Shown: positions 56,813 through 64,000 of the stretch, piece by piece
Numbering within the stretch: the first letter of the stretch is position 1
Layout: every line of letters begins with the position of its first letter
Origin: Lachnospiraceae bacterium JLR.KK002
GTDB taxonomy: Bacteria; Bacillota; Clostridia; Lachnospirales; Lachnospiraceae
DNA length: 64,000 nt
Assembly (NCBI GenBank): GCA_036941025.1
Contig: JAYMNP010000001.1
Span: forward strand, 2,192,501 to 2,256,500
Direction: 5' to 3'
Position numbers and translations under genes: made by a program
Notes under the pieces: generated by a model
Told to the model about the DNA's origin: nothing
Database searches by the model: none
Seen by the model: only the letters and a program-made list of their open reading frames with translations

Positions 56813-57676
56813 TTATCCTTTCACTGCTCCTGCTGTCAATCCTTTGATAATATTTTTCTGCAATAATATGTATACAATCATAACCGGAATCACAATAATG
56901 GTCACGGAAGCGGCCATCAGCCCGAAATCTGTCCCGTACTGGGAACTGATTTCCTCCAGCAGAGAGGAAATGGGGTATTTGGTGGAATCGCGTATCATGA
57001 TTTTCTGTACAAACAGGTCATTGTAGGACCACAGGAAGCTGAATATGGCTACCGTAGCCAGGGAAGGCCGGCAGAGGGGAACAATGATTCCGGTAAATAC
57101 CTGAAATACATTGGCTCCTTCCATATAGGCAGCCTCCTCCATTTCCAGGGGAATGCTCTGCATGAATCCTGTCATGACAATGGTGGCAAAACTCAGGTTT
57201 CCCGCAATCTGAGGCAGGATTACCGCAATGTTTTTGCTCAGAAGCCCCCACTGCACCATCATTTTAAAGACCGGGATAATGGTGGCGAACACCGGGAACA
57301 TCAGGCTGGCCACAATCAGGCTGCGCACAAACTGTTTCCCCTTAAAATCATATCTGGTCAGTGCAAAGGACATCAGAGAAGCCAGAACCATAACTCCTAT
57401 GGTCACGGTACCTGAAATCACAAAGCTGTGTCCATATGCCTTAAGTACATTCAGTTTGCCGAATGCATTTTCATAATTCATCAGCGTGGGCGGAGCGGGC
57501 AGAGAAAAGGAAGAACGAAGGACCTCCGCCGAAGGCTTAAAGGAATTCAGGGCCACCCACACAAATGGAAAGATGGTCAGAAGAGCCCACAGAACCAGTA
57601 TGGCATAAATCACAACCGTGCTGATTTTTACTTTTCGTTTTTTTGCCGGCACAGTGCTCTGTACTGCTGTATCCAT
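56813..57676 (-). CDS. Carbohydrate ABC transporter permease (MalG-like)
   Basis: 287 residues, six membrane helices. After a basic N-terminus comes the binding-protein-dependent inner-membrane domain with an EAA loop EMEEAAYMEGANVFQVFTGIIVPLCRP. Pairs with the MalF-like gene whose stop abuts its start. No ATPase gene is in the cluster, so a shared MsiK-type ATPase elsewhere probably serves. Confidence 0.93.
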   Translation of the reverse strand: MDTAVQSTVPAKKRKVKISTVVIYAILVLWALLTIFPFVWVALNSFKPSAEVLRSSFSLPAPPTLMNYENAFGKLNVLKAYGHSFVISGTVTIGVMVLASLMSFALTRYDFKGKQFVRSLIVASLMFPVFATIIPVFKMMVQWGLLSKNIAVILPQIAGNLSFATIVMTGFMQSIPLEMEEAAYMEGANVFQVFTGIIVPLCRPSLATVAIFSFLWSYNDLFVQKIMIRDSTKYPISSLLEEISSQYGTDFGLMAASVTIIVIPVMIVYILLQKNIIKGLTAGAVKG

Positions 57677-58612
57677 TTATGCCGCCCCCTTTCTCTGCGC
57701 TTTCTCTCTGAGACGTTTTTCTTTCCGTGCAATGCGTTCTTCTTTATCTTCCGTGAGGAATCCCACGCCTCTGGACACCAGAATTCCCAGAAGCACAATC
57801 AGTACCGCAAGGGTGGAACCATAATCATAATTGTTCAGCCCGAAGGTCTGCTGATACATGTAGGTACCCAGAAAATGGGTGCTCCCCTGCGGCGCCCCGT
57901 TGGGAACCATTACCCAGGGAAGATCGAATACCTTCAGCGCTCCTGTTACCGCCAGTGTCACCGAGGTGAAAAATACCGGTTTCATCATGGGAAAGGTAAT
58001 GTAAAATACCTGCATAAACCGGTTGCACCCGTCAATGGAAGCCGCTTCGTACACATCGTCGGGGATATCGCTGAGTCCCGTCAGAAGAATAACAAAATAA
58101 AATCCGATATAACTCCACAATGTGGGAATACACACCATGATAAAGGCCAGCTCCGGTGAGAGCCAGTTCACCGGCTCTCTTCCGAAAAATTCCAGAATCT
58201 GGTTCAGCATACCGCCGTTGTAATTGTAGAACAGCTTGAACAGCAGACCGATGGCAGTGGCGGAGATTACCACCGGGAAAAAATATACAGTACGGAATAA
58301 CTGCTGCAGCCTTTTTATCTGAGACACCATCACCGCCAGCACAAAAGCGATTCCCACCTCGAAAATCACGGTAAGCACCATCATTTTCAGAGAATTTATC
58401 AGCGCTGTCCTCACATCCGGGTCCGTGAACAGTCTTTTATAATTGTCAAGCCCCAGAAATCTCCATTCCGTTCCCGGCATTTTCACTACTGCCGGCATAT
58501 CGTAAAAACTGTTCTTAATATTTTCCAGAAATGGGATGTAAAGAAAAATTACCATAAACAGTAAGCCGGGCACCAGAAATATCAGCAGGGGCCATTTTTT
58601 CTTATATAACAT
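57677..58612 (-). CDS. Carbohydrate ABC transporter permease (MalF-like)
   Basis: 311 residues with six membrane helices. EAA loop DVYEAASIDGCNRFMQVFYITFPMMKPVF. First permease of the pair, 15 nt after the solute-binding protein gene and directly abutting the MalG-like gene. A long basic C-terminal tail (about 290-311, EERIARKEKRLREKAQRKG) is unusual in length. Confidence 0.93.
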   Translation of the reverse strand: MLYKKKWPLLIFLVPGLLFMVIFLYIPFLENIKNSFYDMPAVVKMPGTEWRFLGLDNYKRLFTDPDVRTALINSLKMMVLTVIFEVGIAFVLAVMVSQIKRLQQLFRTVYFFPVVISATAIGLLFKLFYNYNGGMLNQILEFFGREPVNWLSPELAFIMVCIPTLWSYIGFYFVILLTGLSDIPDDVYEAASIDGCNRFMQVFYITFPMMKPVFFTSVTLAVTGALKVFDLPWVMVPNGAPQGSTHFLGTYMYQQTFGLNNYDYGSTLAVLIVLLGILVSRGVGFLTEDKEERIARKEKRLREKAQRKGAA

Positions 58613-58627
58613 CTCTCTCCCACCTCT

Positions 58628-59962
58628 TTACTGTAACTGCTGTCTGATAGAAAGGGCCTCATTGATGGCGTCTTCTGCAGAAATTGCGCCTGTGGATACT
58701 TTTACAATTTCCGAAATCAGTGTCTTATATGCATCGCCGATTCTTGCGTCTGTCGGGGCTACCACCACGTTTTTGGCGTCTGTGCACACTGCAATGGAAT
58801 CTACCAGCGGAGAAATACCTTCCACCGGAGTCACTTCCACTGCCGCACGGGATACGGCACCGGTAGCTTCCCAGTATTTCTGAACGCCTGCCTGACAGGT
58901 ATGGGCCATGACAAATTTCACTGCCGCCTCTCTCTTGTCCGGGTCATCCCATGCTTTCCTGGTAATATAGAATCCGGAGGAAATGCCTCCTACCATGGTG
59001 CCTGCTTCCGCTTTCTGGTCCGGAACACCGGGGAAGGAAACTACTACGGTATTTTCCGTATCTTCAATATTTCCGGAATACCAGGAGCCTTCTAACTGCA
59101 TGGCTGCTTTTTTATCACGGAACAGCTGTCCCACATAAGCGTCGTCTACCGTGTCCGTATCTTCCGGAAATGCTCCCATATCCCGCAGAGTTTTGAACAT
59201 CTCAAGACCTTTTACCCATCCTTCCGGCGCTGTTTCCGGAACAGAGGTATATTCTTCCACTCCTGCTGCATAGAGCATTAAAAATTCCACCCAGTAATGG
59301 GGCACATTGTTCAGGGAGCAGGCAATGGGAATCACACCGTTTTCCTTAAAAGTGGTGATTGCTTTTTCCATGGAAGCCCAGTCTGTGGGCAAATCCAGAT
59401 TGTACTTGTCAAATAAATCCTTATTGCAGAACAGTCCTTCCCAGTATCCGGTAGTGGGCACTGCCCTTGACACGCCGTCCGTATTCTTCGCCGCATCCAG
59501 CGCGTCTCCCAGAGTATCTTTGGCATAATCCGGATATTCCGCACAGATTTCTTCTACTGTTACCAGTTTGTCTGTGGCAATAATGCTGTCTGCAGTTGCA
59601 TCGGTAAAGAACTGGATAACGTCCGGCTCATTTCCAACGGAAAAATCTGCATTGACTGCTGCTTTCCACTCCTCGTCTGAGGTCTGAGAGTTATCTTCAA
59701 TGGTAACATTGCTGTTTTCCTTCATGTAGTCTGCATTGATTGCCTCATAAGCCTCTTTGTTGGGGTCCGTACCGCCGAACATGGATACCGTTTTCAGGGT
59801 AACGGGATTATCTCCTCCTGATGCGTCTGAGGACGCTTCTTTTGTGCCGCTTCCTCCGTCCGTACTTCCTTTGTCCGCACTTCCTGCATTTCCCCCGCAG
59901 CCTGACAGGGCTGATACTGCCATGGCCCCAACCAGCAGCATGGATAAAAGCTTCTTCTTCAT
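58628..59962 (-). CDS. Extracellular sugar-binding lipoprotein of the ABC transporter
   Basis: 444 residues from the ATG at 59962. Lipoprotein signal with lipobox LSGC at about residue 20 (KKKLLSMLLVGAMAVSALSGC), then a low-complexity Ser/Gly/Asp linker (GGNAGSADKGSTDGGSG) and the type 1 solute-binding fold. The sugar is not decidable by eye; neighbouring nagB and GH94 point to an amino sugar or disaccharide. 96 nt after the kinase gene. Confidence 0.93.
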   Translation of the reverse strand: MKKKLLSMLLVGAMAVSALSGCGGNAGSADKGSTDGGSGTKEASSDASGGDNPVTLKTVSMFGGTDPNKEAYEAINADYMKENSNVTIEDNSQTSDEEWKAAVNADFSVGNEPDVIQFFTDATADSIIATDKLVTVEEICAEYPDYAKDTLGDALDAAKNTDGVSRAVPTTGYWEGLFCNKDLFDKYNLDLPTDWASMEKAITTFKENGVIPIACSLNNVPHYWVEFLMLYAAGVEEYTSVPETAPEGWVKGLEMFKTLRDMGAFPEDTDTVDDAYVGQLFRDKKAAMQLEGSWYSGNIEDTENTVVVSFPGVPDQKAEAGTMVGGISSGFYITRKAWDDPDKREAAVKFVMAHTCQAGVQKYWEATGAVSRAAVEVTPVEGISPLVDSIAVCTDAKNVVVAPTDARIGDAYKTLISEIVKVSTGAISAEDAINEALSIRQQLQ

Positions 59963-60058
59963 AGTAAATCCTCCTTCATATGATTTCACAATGGGTTTTC
60001 GTTGTTATATTCATATTATAGGAGCAAACCGCACAAAAAGCATTAGACCGACCTGTCA

Positions 60059-61900
60059 TTAATTGTTTAATCTTGCCATGTTCTTCAGTTCTTCTTCCAC
60101 ACTCTCCCGTTCTTCTGACGTTTGCTCTTCCAACTCCTTCCGGTAAGGTATGGTAATTCTGGAAACGGTCTCCTCCCCCTGTTCCTGGGTAATGGTCAGA
60201 CCGTAGGATTCTCCGTATACCAGACGGATTCTCCGGTTCACATTCTGAATACCGATAGAGGTATGTCTTCCCGGCTCTCTGGGAATCTGCGCTTCGTTTC
60301 CTTCCAGAATGGCCTGTATTTTCCGCTGTGTTTCTTCCGTAATCTCTTTTCCCGTATTCCGCACTTCCAGATACATGCAGTCCGTATCATGGTACACTTT
60401 TACTTCTATGGTGCCGTTGGCCATGGCTTCCACTCCATGGACTATGGCATTTTCCACCAGAGGCTGCAAAATCAGCGGAGGCACCATCACATCCAGAAGT
60501 TCTTCGTCAATATCCCGCTCAATCCGCAGCCGCTGCCCGAAGCGCATGGACATAATATAGAAATAGGAGTTCACGCACTGAAGCTCCTGGGACAGATGGA
60601 TTTCCCGCACATTCGCCCGGTTCATCCTGTAATCCAGCACCGTACCCAGCGCCTCTATCATTTTCGGCACCACAGTGTCCCCGGACATTCTGGCCTGCCA
60701 GTTCATCATTTCCAGGGTATTGTTCAGGAAATGAGGGTTAATCTGGGCCTGCAACGCCTGAATCTGGGCATCTTTGCGGGCCAGTTTTTCTTCGTACACA
60801 TAATCAAAGAGATATTTTACCTGAGCGGACATGCTGTCAAAACTCTCTTTCATATACTGAAATTCCAGGTTGGGCATTTCCCGCCCTTCCACCCGGACGC
60901 CCATTTCCCCCTCCTCCATCTTTTTGGAAGCCCGCATAATCTGTTCAACGGGAACCTGAATATGTCTGCGCAGAAACCAGGCTCCATAACAGAAAAAGGG
61001 TATAAACAGTACCAGCAGCATGGCCACAAGGGAATAAAACTCATACAGGCTGGCATACAGCTCCCGCCTTCTGGCAAACAGAATAATCCCCGTATGGTAA
61101 TTGTCGTACCGCTCCTGATAGAGGTATCCGTTGTATTCTCTGTTTTCCACCCGGTCAATCCGCCGCCTGCTGACTCCATCATAATTCTGTGTAAGCTGCT
61201 GCAGCAGTTTTTCCCTGCTGTCTCCCGGCTCTTTGCGGGTAAAATCCAGCACATCCTGGCTGTCCCCGATACACACAATCATATTATCACGGGTATTCTG
61301 GGAGACATCCTGAAAAATTTTATATTTGTTCAGTTCCACCACCAACGTTCCGTACCGCACATAGTCTGCTGTGGTATAGAGGTTCCGTATAATAAACATC
61401 CGCCCTTCCACCACGCGCACATACGCATAAGAAGAATCCCCTTCCATAATATCCTCGATGGCCGGCTGGATTTCTGTCAGATAACTGTGGTAGGAAATGC
61501 CTGTCCGGGAAGAAAAACACTCCGGATTCTCATGACCGTAACAGTAATAGGCATACATGTTGAACCGCTCATCCAGATAAAACTTCCCTTTCAGGCTGGC
61601 ATTTACTTCCTGAAGATATTCCGTTCTGGTACAGCTTCCTCTTTCATAACTTTTCCAGGCCACCTCCCAGGTTTTTTCATAGGAAGGCCGCTGGCAGAGA
61701 GTGATGGCGTCTCCAATCCGAATTGAGGCAAAGGAGGCCGCATTGTACAGTTCTTCTTCCATGAGCCCTTCTGCCTTCTCCACAATCCGCTGATGGTAGG
61801 AAATGGTTGTAAATGTAAAAAATACTGCAACCGGCACGCCCCAGCACAGTATCAGAAACAGCAGTATTTTTTTGTTCAGTGATTTCGTTTTTTTCTTCAT
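60059..61900 (-). CDS. YesM-type sensor histidine kinase
   Basis: 613 residues. One membrane helix near 13-30, an extracellular sensor of about 250 residues, a second helix near 285-310, a HAMP region, then the His_kinase and HATPase_c domains. The phospho-accepting His is in INPHFLNNTLEMMNW, and ATP-binding boxes are LQPLVENAIVHGVE and RNTGKEI. Matches kinases of the LytS/YesM class. Its response regulator partner is the YesN-like gene. GGAAGGAACCC lies before the ATG at 61900. Upstream spacer holds tandem repeats. Confidence 0.92.
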   Translation of the reverse strand: MKKKTKSLNKKILLFLILCWGVPVAVFFTFTTISYHQRIVEKAEGLMEEELYNAASFASIRIGDAITLCQRPSYEKTWEVAWKSYERGSCTRTEYLQEVNASLKGKFYLDERFNMYAYYCYGHENPECFSSRTGISYHSYLTEIQPAIEDIMEGDSSYAYVRVVEGRMFIIRNLYTTADYVRYGTLVVELNKYKIFQDVSQNTRDNMIVCIGDSQDVLDFTRKEPGDSREKLLQQLTQNYDGVSRRRIDRVENREYNGYLYQERYDNYHTGIILFARRRELYASLYEFYSLVAMLLVLFIPFFCYGAWFLRRHIQVPVEQIMRASKKMEEGEMGVRVEGREMPNLEFQYMKESFDSMSAQVKYLFDYVYEEKLARKDAQIQALQAQINPHFLNNTLEMMNWQARMSGDTVVPKMIEALGTVLDYRMNRANVREIHLSQELQCVNSYFYIMSMRFGQRLRIERDIDEELLDVMVPPLILQPLVENAIVHGVEAMANGTIEVKVYHDTDCMYLEVRNTGKEITEETQRKIQAILEGNEAQIPREPGRHTSIGIQNVNRRIRLVYGESYGLTITQEQGEETVSRITIPYRKELEEQTSEERESVEEELKNMARLNN

Positions 61901-61916
61901 GGGTTCCTTCCGTCCT

Positions 61917-61997
61917 TTGAAAAAGTGGACAGGTCCGCTTCAATTCCCTGAATCCCTCCAATCTTGAGGGACCTGGTAACACGGTATTTTCTATAAG
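61917..61997. repeat. Interspersed hairpin repeat, copy 5 (partial)
   Basis: AAAGTGGACAGGTCCGCTTC, with CCCTGAATCCCTCCAATCTT, then GGTAACACGGTATTTTCTAT. The same two segments form the outer parts of copy 2 at 21.5-21.7 kb; the central CGCGCGAGCGG block is missing here. Confidence 0.65.
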
Positions 61998-62016
61998 ATA
62001 AAAGGCGGGACACGGA

Positions 62017-62081
62017 AGAATCATGGCAGCTCCTGCAGGACATGATTCTCCGCATCCATATGTATCCATATTCATCCATAT
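62017..62081. other. Hairpin and three 10-bp repeats upstream of the YesM-type gene
   Basis: AGAATCATG and CATGATTCT (62017-62025, 62041-62049) form a 9-bp stem; then ATCCATAT occurs at 62054, 62064 and 62074, exactly one helical turn apart. Lies in the 226-nt spacer between the kinase and phosphohexomutase genes and could be a regulator site. Confidence 0.5.
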
Positions 62082-62126
62082 GCCCATCGGAATGTCCGGT
62101 GCGTCCGGTCTGGCCGCCGGCCGGAA

Positions 62127-63539
62127 TTACAGTTCCAGAAATTTCTCGTATATGCCGCAGATTTCCGCTGCCTGGGAGGCCTCTGGCATTTCACAGAAAA
62201 TACGCAGCAGCGGTTCCGTACCGGAAAATCTGGCAATGACCCAGCCGCCATTTCTGAAATAAACCTTGCTTCCGTCCAGATAGGAAATATGGTCGATTTC
62301 TTCCGGCAGTTCCGGCAGAAGTTTATCTTCCATCAGAATCTTTTGCATGTGCTTTTTCTTTTCCGGTGTGAACTGATAATCCCGCTCTTCCATGTGAATG
62401 GCGCCGCATTCCCGGTAAATATCTTCCATAATCCGGGAAAGTTTTTTTCCGGTTACGGCAATCATCTCAATCAGGAGCGCTGCCGCATAAATTCCGTCTT
62501 TTCCGTTGATATGTCCCCGCACGGTAAGCCCGCCGGAAGATTCTCCGCCGATTATAGCCCCGGATTCCTGCATTTTGGCAGATATATGCTTGAAACCTAC
62601 GGGAACCTCGTAACAGGTTTCGCCAAACTGCTTCGCCACCTTGTCCAGCATATGGGTGGTTGCAATATTCCGCACCACCGGCCCGCTCCAGCCCCTGAAT
62701 TTCACAAGATAATAATAGAGCAGCACCAGAATATCGTTGGGATGCAGAAAATTCCCCTGGTCATCAATAACGCCGATGCGGTCTGCGTCCCCGTCTGTGG
62801 CTATACCGATGTCAAATTTCTTTTCCACCACATAATTCTGCAGGGAATGAAGGGTGGCTGCCGAGGGAGCCGGCAGTTTTCCGCCGAACAGGGTATCGTG
62901 TCTGTCGTGTATGGTGGCCACCTCGCAGCGGGCGGTCATCAGAATCATCTTCAGGGACGTTTCGCTGACGCCGTACATGGGATCCAGAGCCACTTTCAGC
63001 CCCGCATTCCGAATCGCCTGCATATCCACAGAATCAATGATATTGTCCAGGTACTCGTTCAGGGGATAAATTTCCCGGATATAGCCTTCCTGTTTGCCCG
63101 TTTCGTATTCTGTTTCCTGTACATCTTCCGGCTTCAGATCTCCGATATAATCTTCGATATCCTTCGTCTGTACCTCGTCCGCATCCCGGCCTCCGGCAGT
63201 GAATACCTTAATTCCGTTGTAAATGGCCGGATTATGGCTGGCGGTAATCATCATTCCATAGGGAAATTCATGCTTCATCACATGGAACATCACCAGCGGA
63301 GTGGGGGAGGATTTGTTAATCAGGTACACATTGATATGCGCTGCCGCAAATACCGTGGCCGCCCACTGCATGGCCTCTTTGGAGAGAAACCTCCGGTCAT
63401 ATCCCATGACAATGCCCCGCTCTGCCACTCCTTCGCTTTTCATTTTATTTACCAGTCCCTGTGAAAGCAACTGTATGTTTGCTTTTGTAAATTCATCTCC
63501 GATGACAGCTCTCCAGCCGCCTGTTCCAAATTTTACCAT
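62127..63539 (-). CDS. Phosphohexomutase (phosphoglucomutase/phosphomannomutase family)
   Basis: 470 residues of the alpha-D-phosphohexomutase family. Phosphoserine loop TASHNPAIYNG (Ser near 101), metal loop DGDADRIGV, sugar-recognition GESSGG and phosphate loop RFSGTEPLLRIF. Converts glucose-1-phosphate to glucose-6-phosphate, or the GlcNAc or mannose forms. Downstream of a GH94 phosphorylase on the same strand, it would act on the sugar-1-phosphate released by it. Which sugar is unknown. Confidence 0.9.
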   Translation of the reverse strand: MVKFGTGGWRAVIGDEFTKANIQLLSQGLVNKMKSEGVAERGIVMGYDRRFLSKEAMQWAATVFAAAHINVYLINKSSPTPLVMFHVMKHEFPYGMMITASHNPAIYNGIKVFTAGGRDADEVQTKDIEDYIGDLKPEDVQETEYETGKQEGYIREIYPLNEYLDNIIDSVDMQAIRNAGLKVALDPMYGVSETSLKMILMTARCEVATIHDRHDTLFGGKLPAPSAATLHSLQNYVVEKKFDIGIATDGDADRIGVIDDQGNFLHPNDILVLLYYYLVKFRGWSGPVVRNIATTHMLDKVAKQFGETCYEVPVGFKHISAKMQESGAIIGGESSGGLTVRGHINGKDGIYAAALLIEMIAVTGKKLSRIMEDIYRECGAIHMEERDYQFTPEKKKHMQKILMEDKLLPELPEEIDHISYLDGSKVYFRNGGWVIARFSGTEPLLRIFCEMPEASQAAEICGIYEKFLEL

Positions 63540-63656
63540 TTTCTCATCCTCTTTTCTGTGAATCCCCGCTGCTTCGTCGGTCTGCAGGTTCCATCCCCTG
63601 TCAGCCTGCCGCCGGGTTCTGGTTTCCAGTTGTCGTCTTCATTCCTCCGGGACCGC
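63540..63656. other. Spacer between the phosphohexomutase gene and GH94 phosphorylase
   Basis: 117 nt, moderately GC-rich. No gene or hairpin terminator stands out, so the two genes may be cotranscribed. Confidence 0.35.
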
Positions 63657-64000
63657 TCAGGCTCCCATAGTAATTTCCACCTGATGTTTCGTTCCCGCCT
63701 CTATCACCGGAATATGCTCCACTTCCTGTCCGTCCAGCCGTATGGTTTTTACCCCTTTCATCACCCCTTCCGGATTGTCTACGGTAATCTGAAACTCCGC
63801 GCCTCTCCATCTGCGCACTGCCGAAAATCCTTTCCAGTCCGGAGGAATACAGGGGTCAATTACCAGTTCTTCCAGCCGGGGCTGAATTCCCAGCATATAG
63901 CGGGTGGCTGAAAAATAAGCCCAGCCGCCGCTTCCTGTCATAAAGGGATGGCGGGCCCGTCCAAAAGCTGTGTGGTCTTTTCCCATCACGAACTGGCAGT
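63657..64000 (-). CDS. GH94 family glycoside phosphorylase (C-terminal part)
   Basis: At least 114 residues to the right edge of the window; the N-terminus lies beyond it. Contains FVMGKDHTAFGRARHPFMTG, GGWAYFSATRYMLGIQPRLEELVIDPCIPPDWKGF and ITVDNPEGVMKGVK, the closing region of cellobiose- or diacetylchitobiose-type phosphorylases. They split beta-linked disaccharides with phosphate to give a sugar-1-phosphate. With the phosphohexomutase and nagB nearby, chitobiose or cellobiose are both possible; the substrate cannot be told from this part. Confidence 0.85.
   Translation of the reverse strand, partial: CQFVMGKDHTAFGRARHPFMTGSGGWAYFSATRYMLGIQPRLEELVIDPCIPPDWKGFSAVRRWRGAEFQITVDNPEGVMKGVKTIRLDGQEVEHIPVIEAGTKHQVEITMGA

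Noticed and set aside
60122..61726. 534-codon plus-strand frame opposite the YesM-type kinase
   Set aside because: Antisense to a clear histidine kinase; no ribosome site and biased His/Phe composition.

Overview
The window reads as chromosome of an anaerobic, low-to-mid GC Gram-positive bacterium of the Lachnospiraceae (Clostridia) type. The basis is the DnaE-type replicase beside pfkA, a butyryl-CoA gene cluster with a Rex-like operator, a YlmC/YmxH sporulation-type protein, an AhpC/AhpF-N-like pair, strong GGAGG ribosome sites, and many YesM/YesN-type and GGDEF/HD-GYP regulators. I saw no rRNA, tRNA, CRISPR array, phage or insertion sequence. Most genes lie on the minus strand and form ordinary housekeeping operons.

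Layout: 1-9.6 kb holds a CoaE-FtsA-like in-frame fusion (cut by the left edge), polA, a divergent GGDEF gene, smpB, rnr and secG. 9.7-12 kb holds a compact candidate type I toxin-antitoxin module and a FIST-GGDEF gene whose natural start is followed by a stop codon. 12-21.5 kb holds eno, an HD-GYP gene, the run gpmI-purC-purF-purB, and a CapA-like protein. 21.8-27.2 kb is the acetyl-CoA to butyryl-CoA cluster thl-hbd-bcd-etfB-etfA without crotonase, with a Rex-like site upstream. 27.5-35.3 kb holds a coiled-coil cell-wall hydrolase, a degenerate HD-GYP protein, a MazG-like protein, galE, an N-acetylhexosamine kinase-like gene, a sugar nucleotidyltransferase and a divergent AraC regulator behind a tandem 166-bp repeat. 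35.4-38 kb holds efp, rpiB, yqeG, nrdR and ylmC.

38-45.1 kb is a complete glycerol locus: GlpP antiterminator with a terminator-bearing leader, a TetR/DhaS-like regulator, glpK, glpF, an anaerobic-type glycerol-3-phosphate dehydrogenase, a partner FAD oxidoreductase and a DUF1667 protein. 45.2-47.4 kb holds ahpC with an AhpF-N-like thioredoxin, and then the most unusual item: a 65-residue peptide made of three 16-residue units, each with a Cys-x3-Asp motif, in its own promoter-terminator unit. 47.5-55.1 kb holds an rRNA methyltransferase, pfkA, dnaE, a DUF2185-DUF4241 protein and a CPBP protease. 55.2-64 kb is a carbohydrate locus: nagB, YesN-type response regulator, ABC transporter, YesM-type kinase, phosphohexomutase and the end of a GH94 phosphorylase.

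A family of GC-rich interspersed hairpin repeats punctuates several of the spacers (about 9.1, 21.6, 52.8, 54.1 and 61.9 kb). Recurrent themes are cyclic-di-GMP signalling (two GGDEF and two HD-GYP-like proteins) and sugar-phosphate metabolism.
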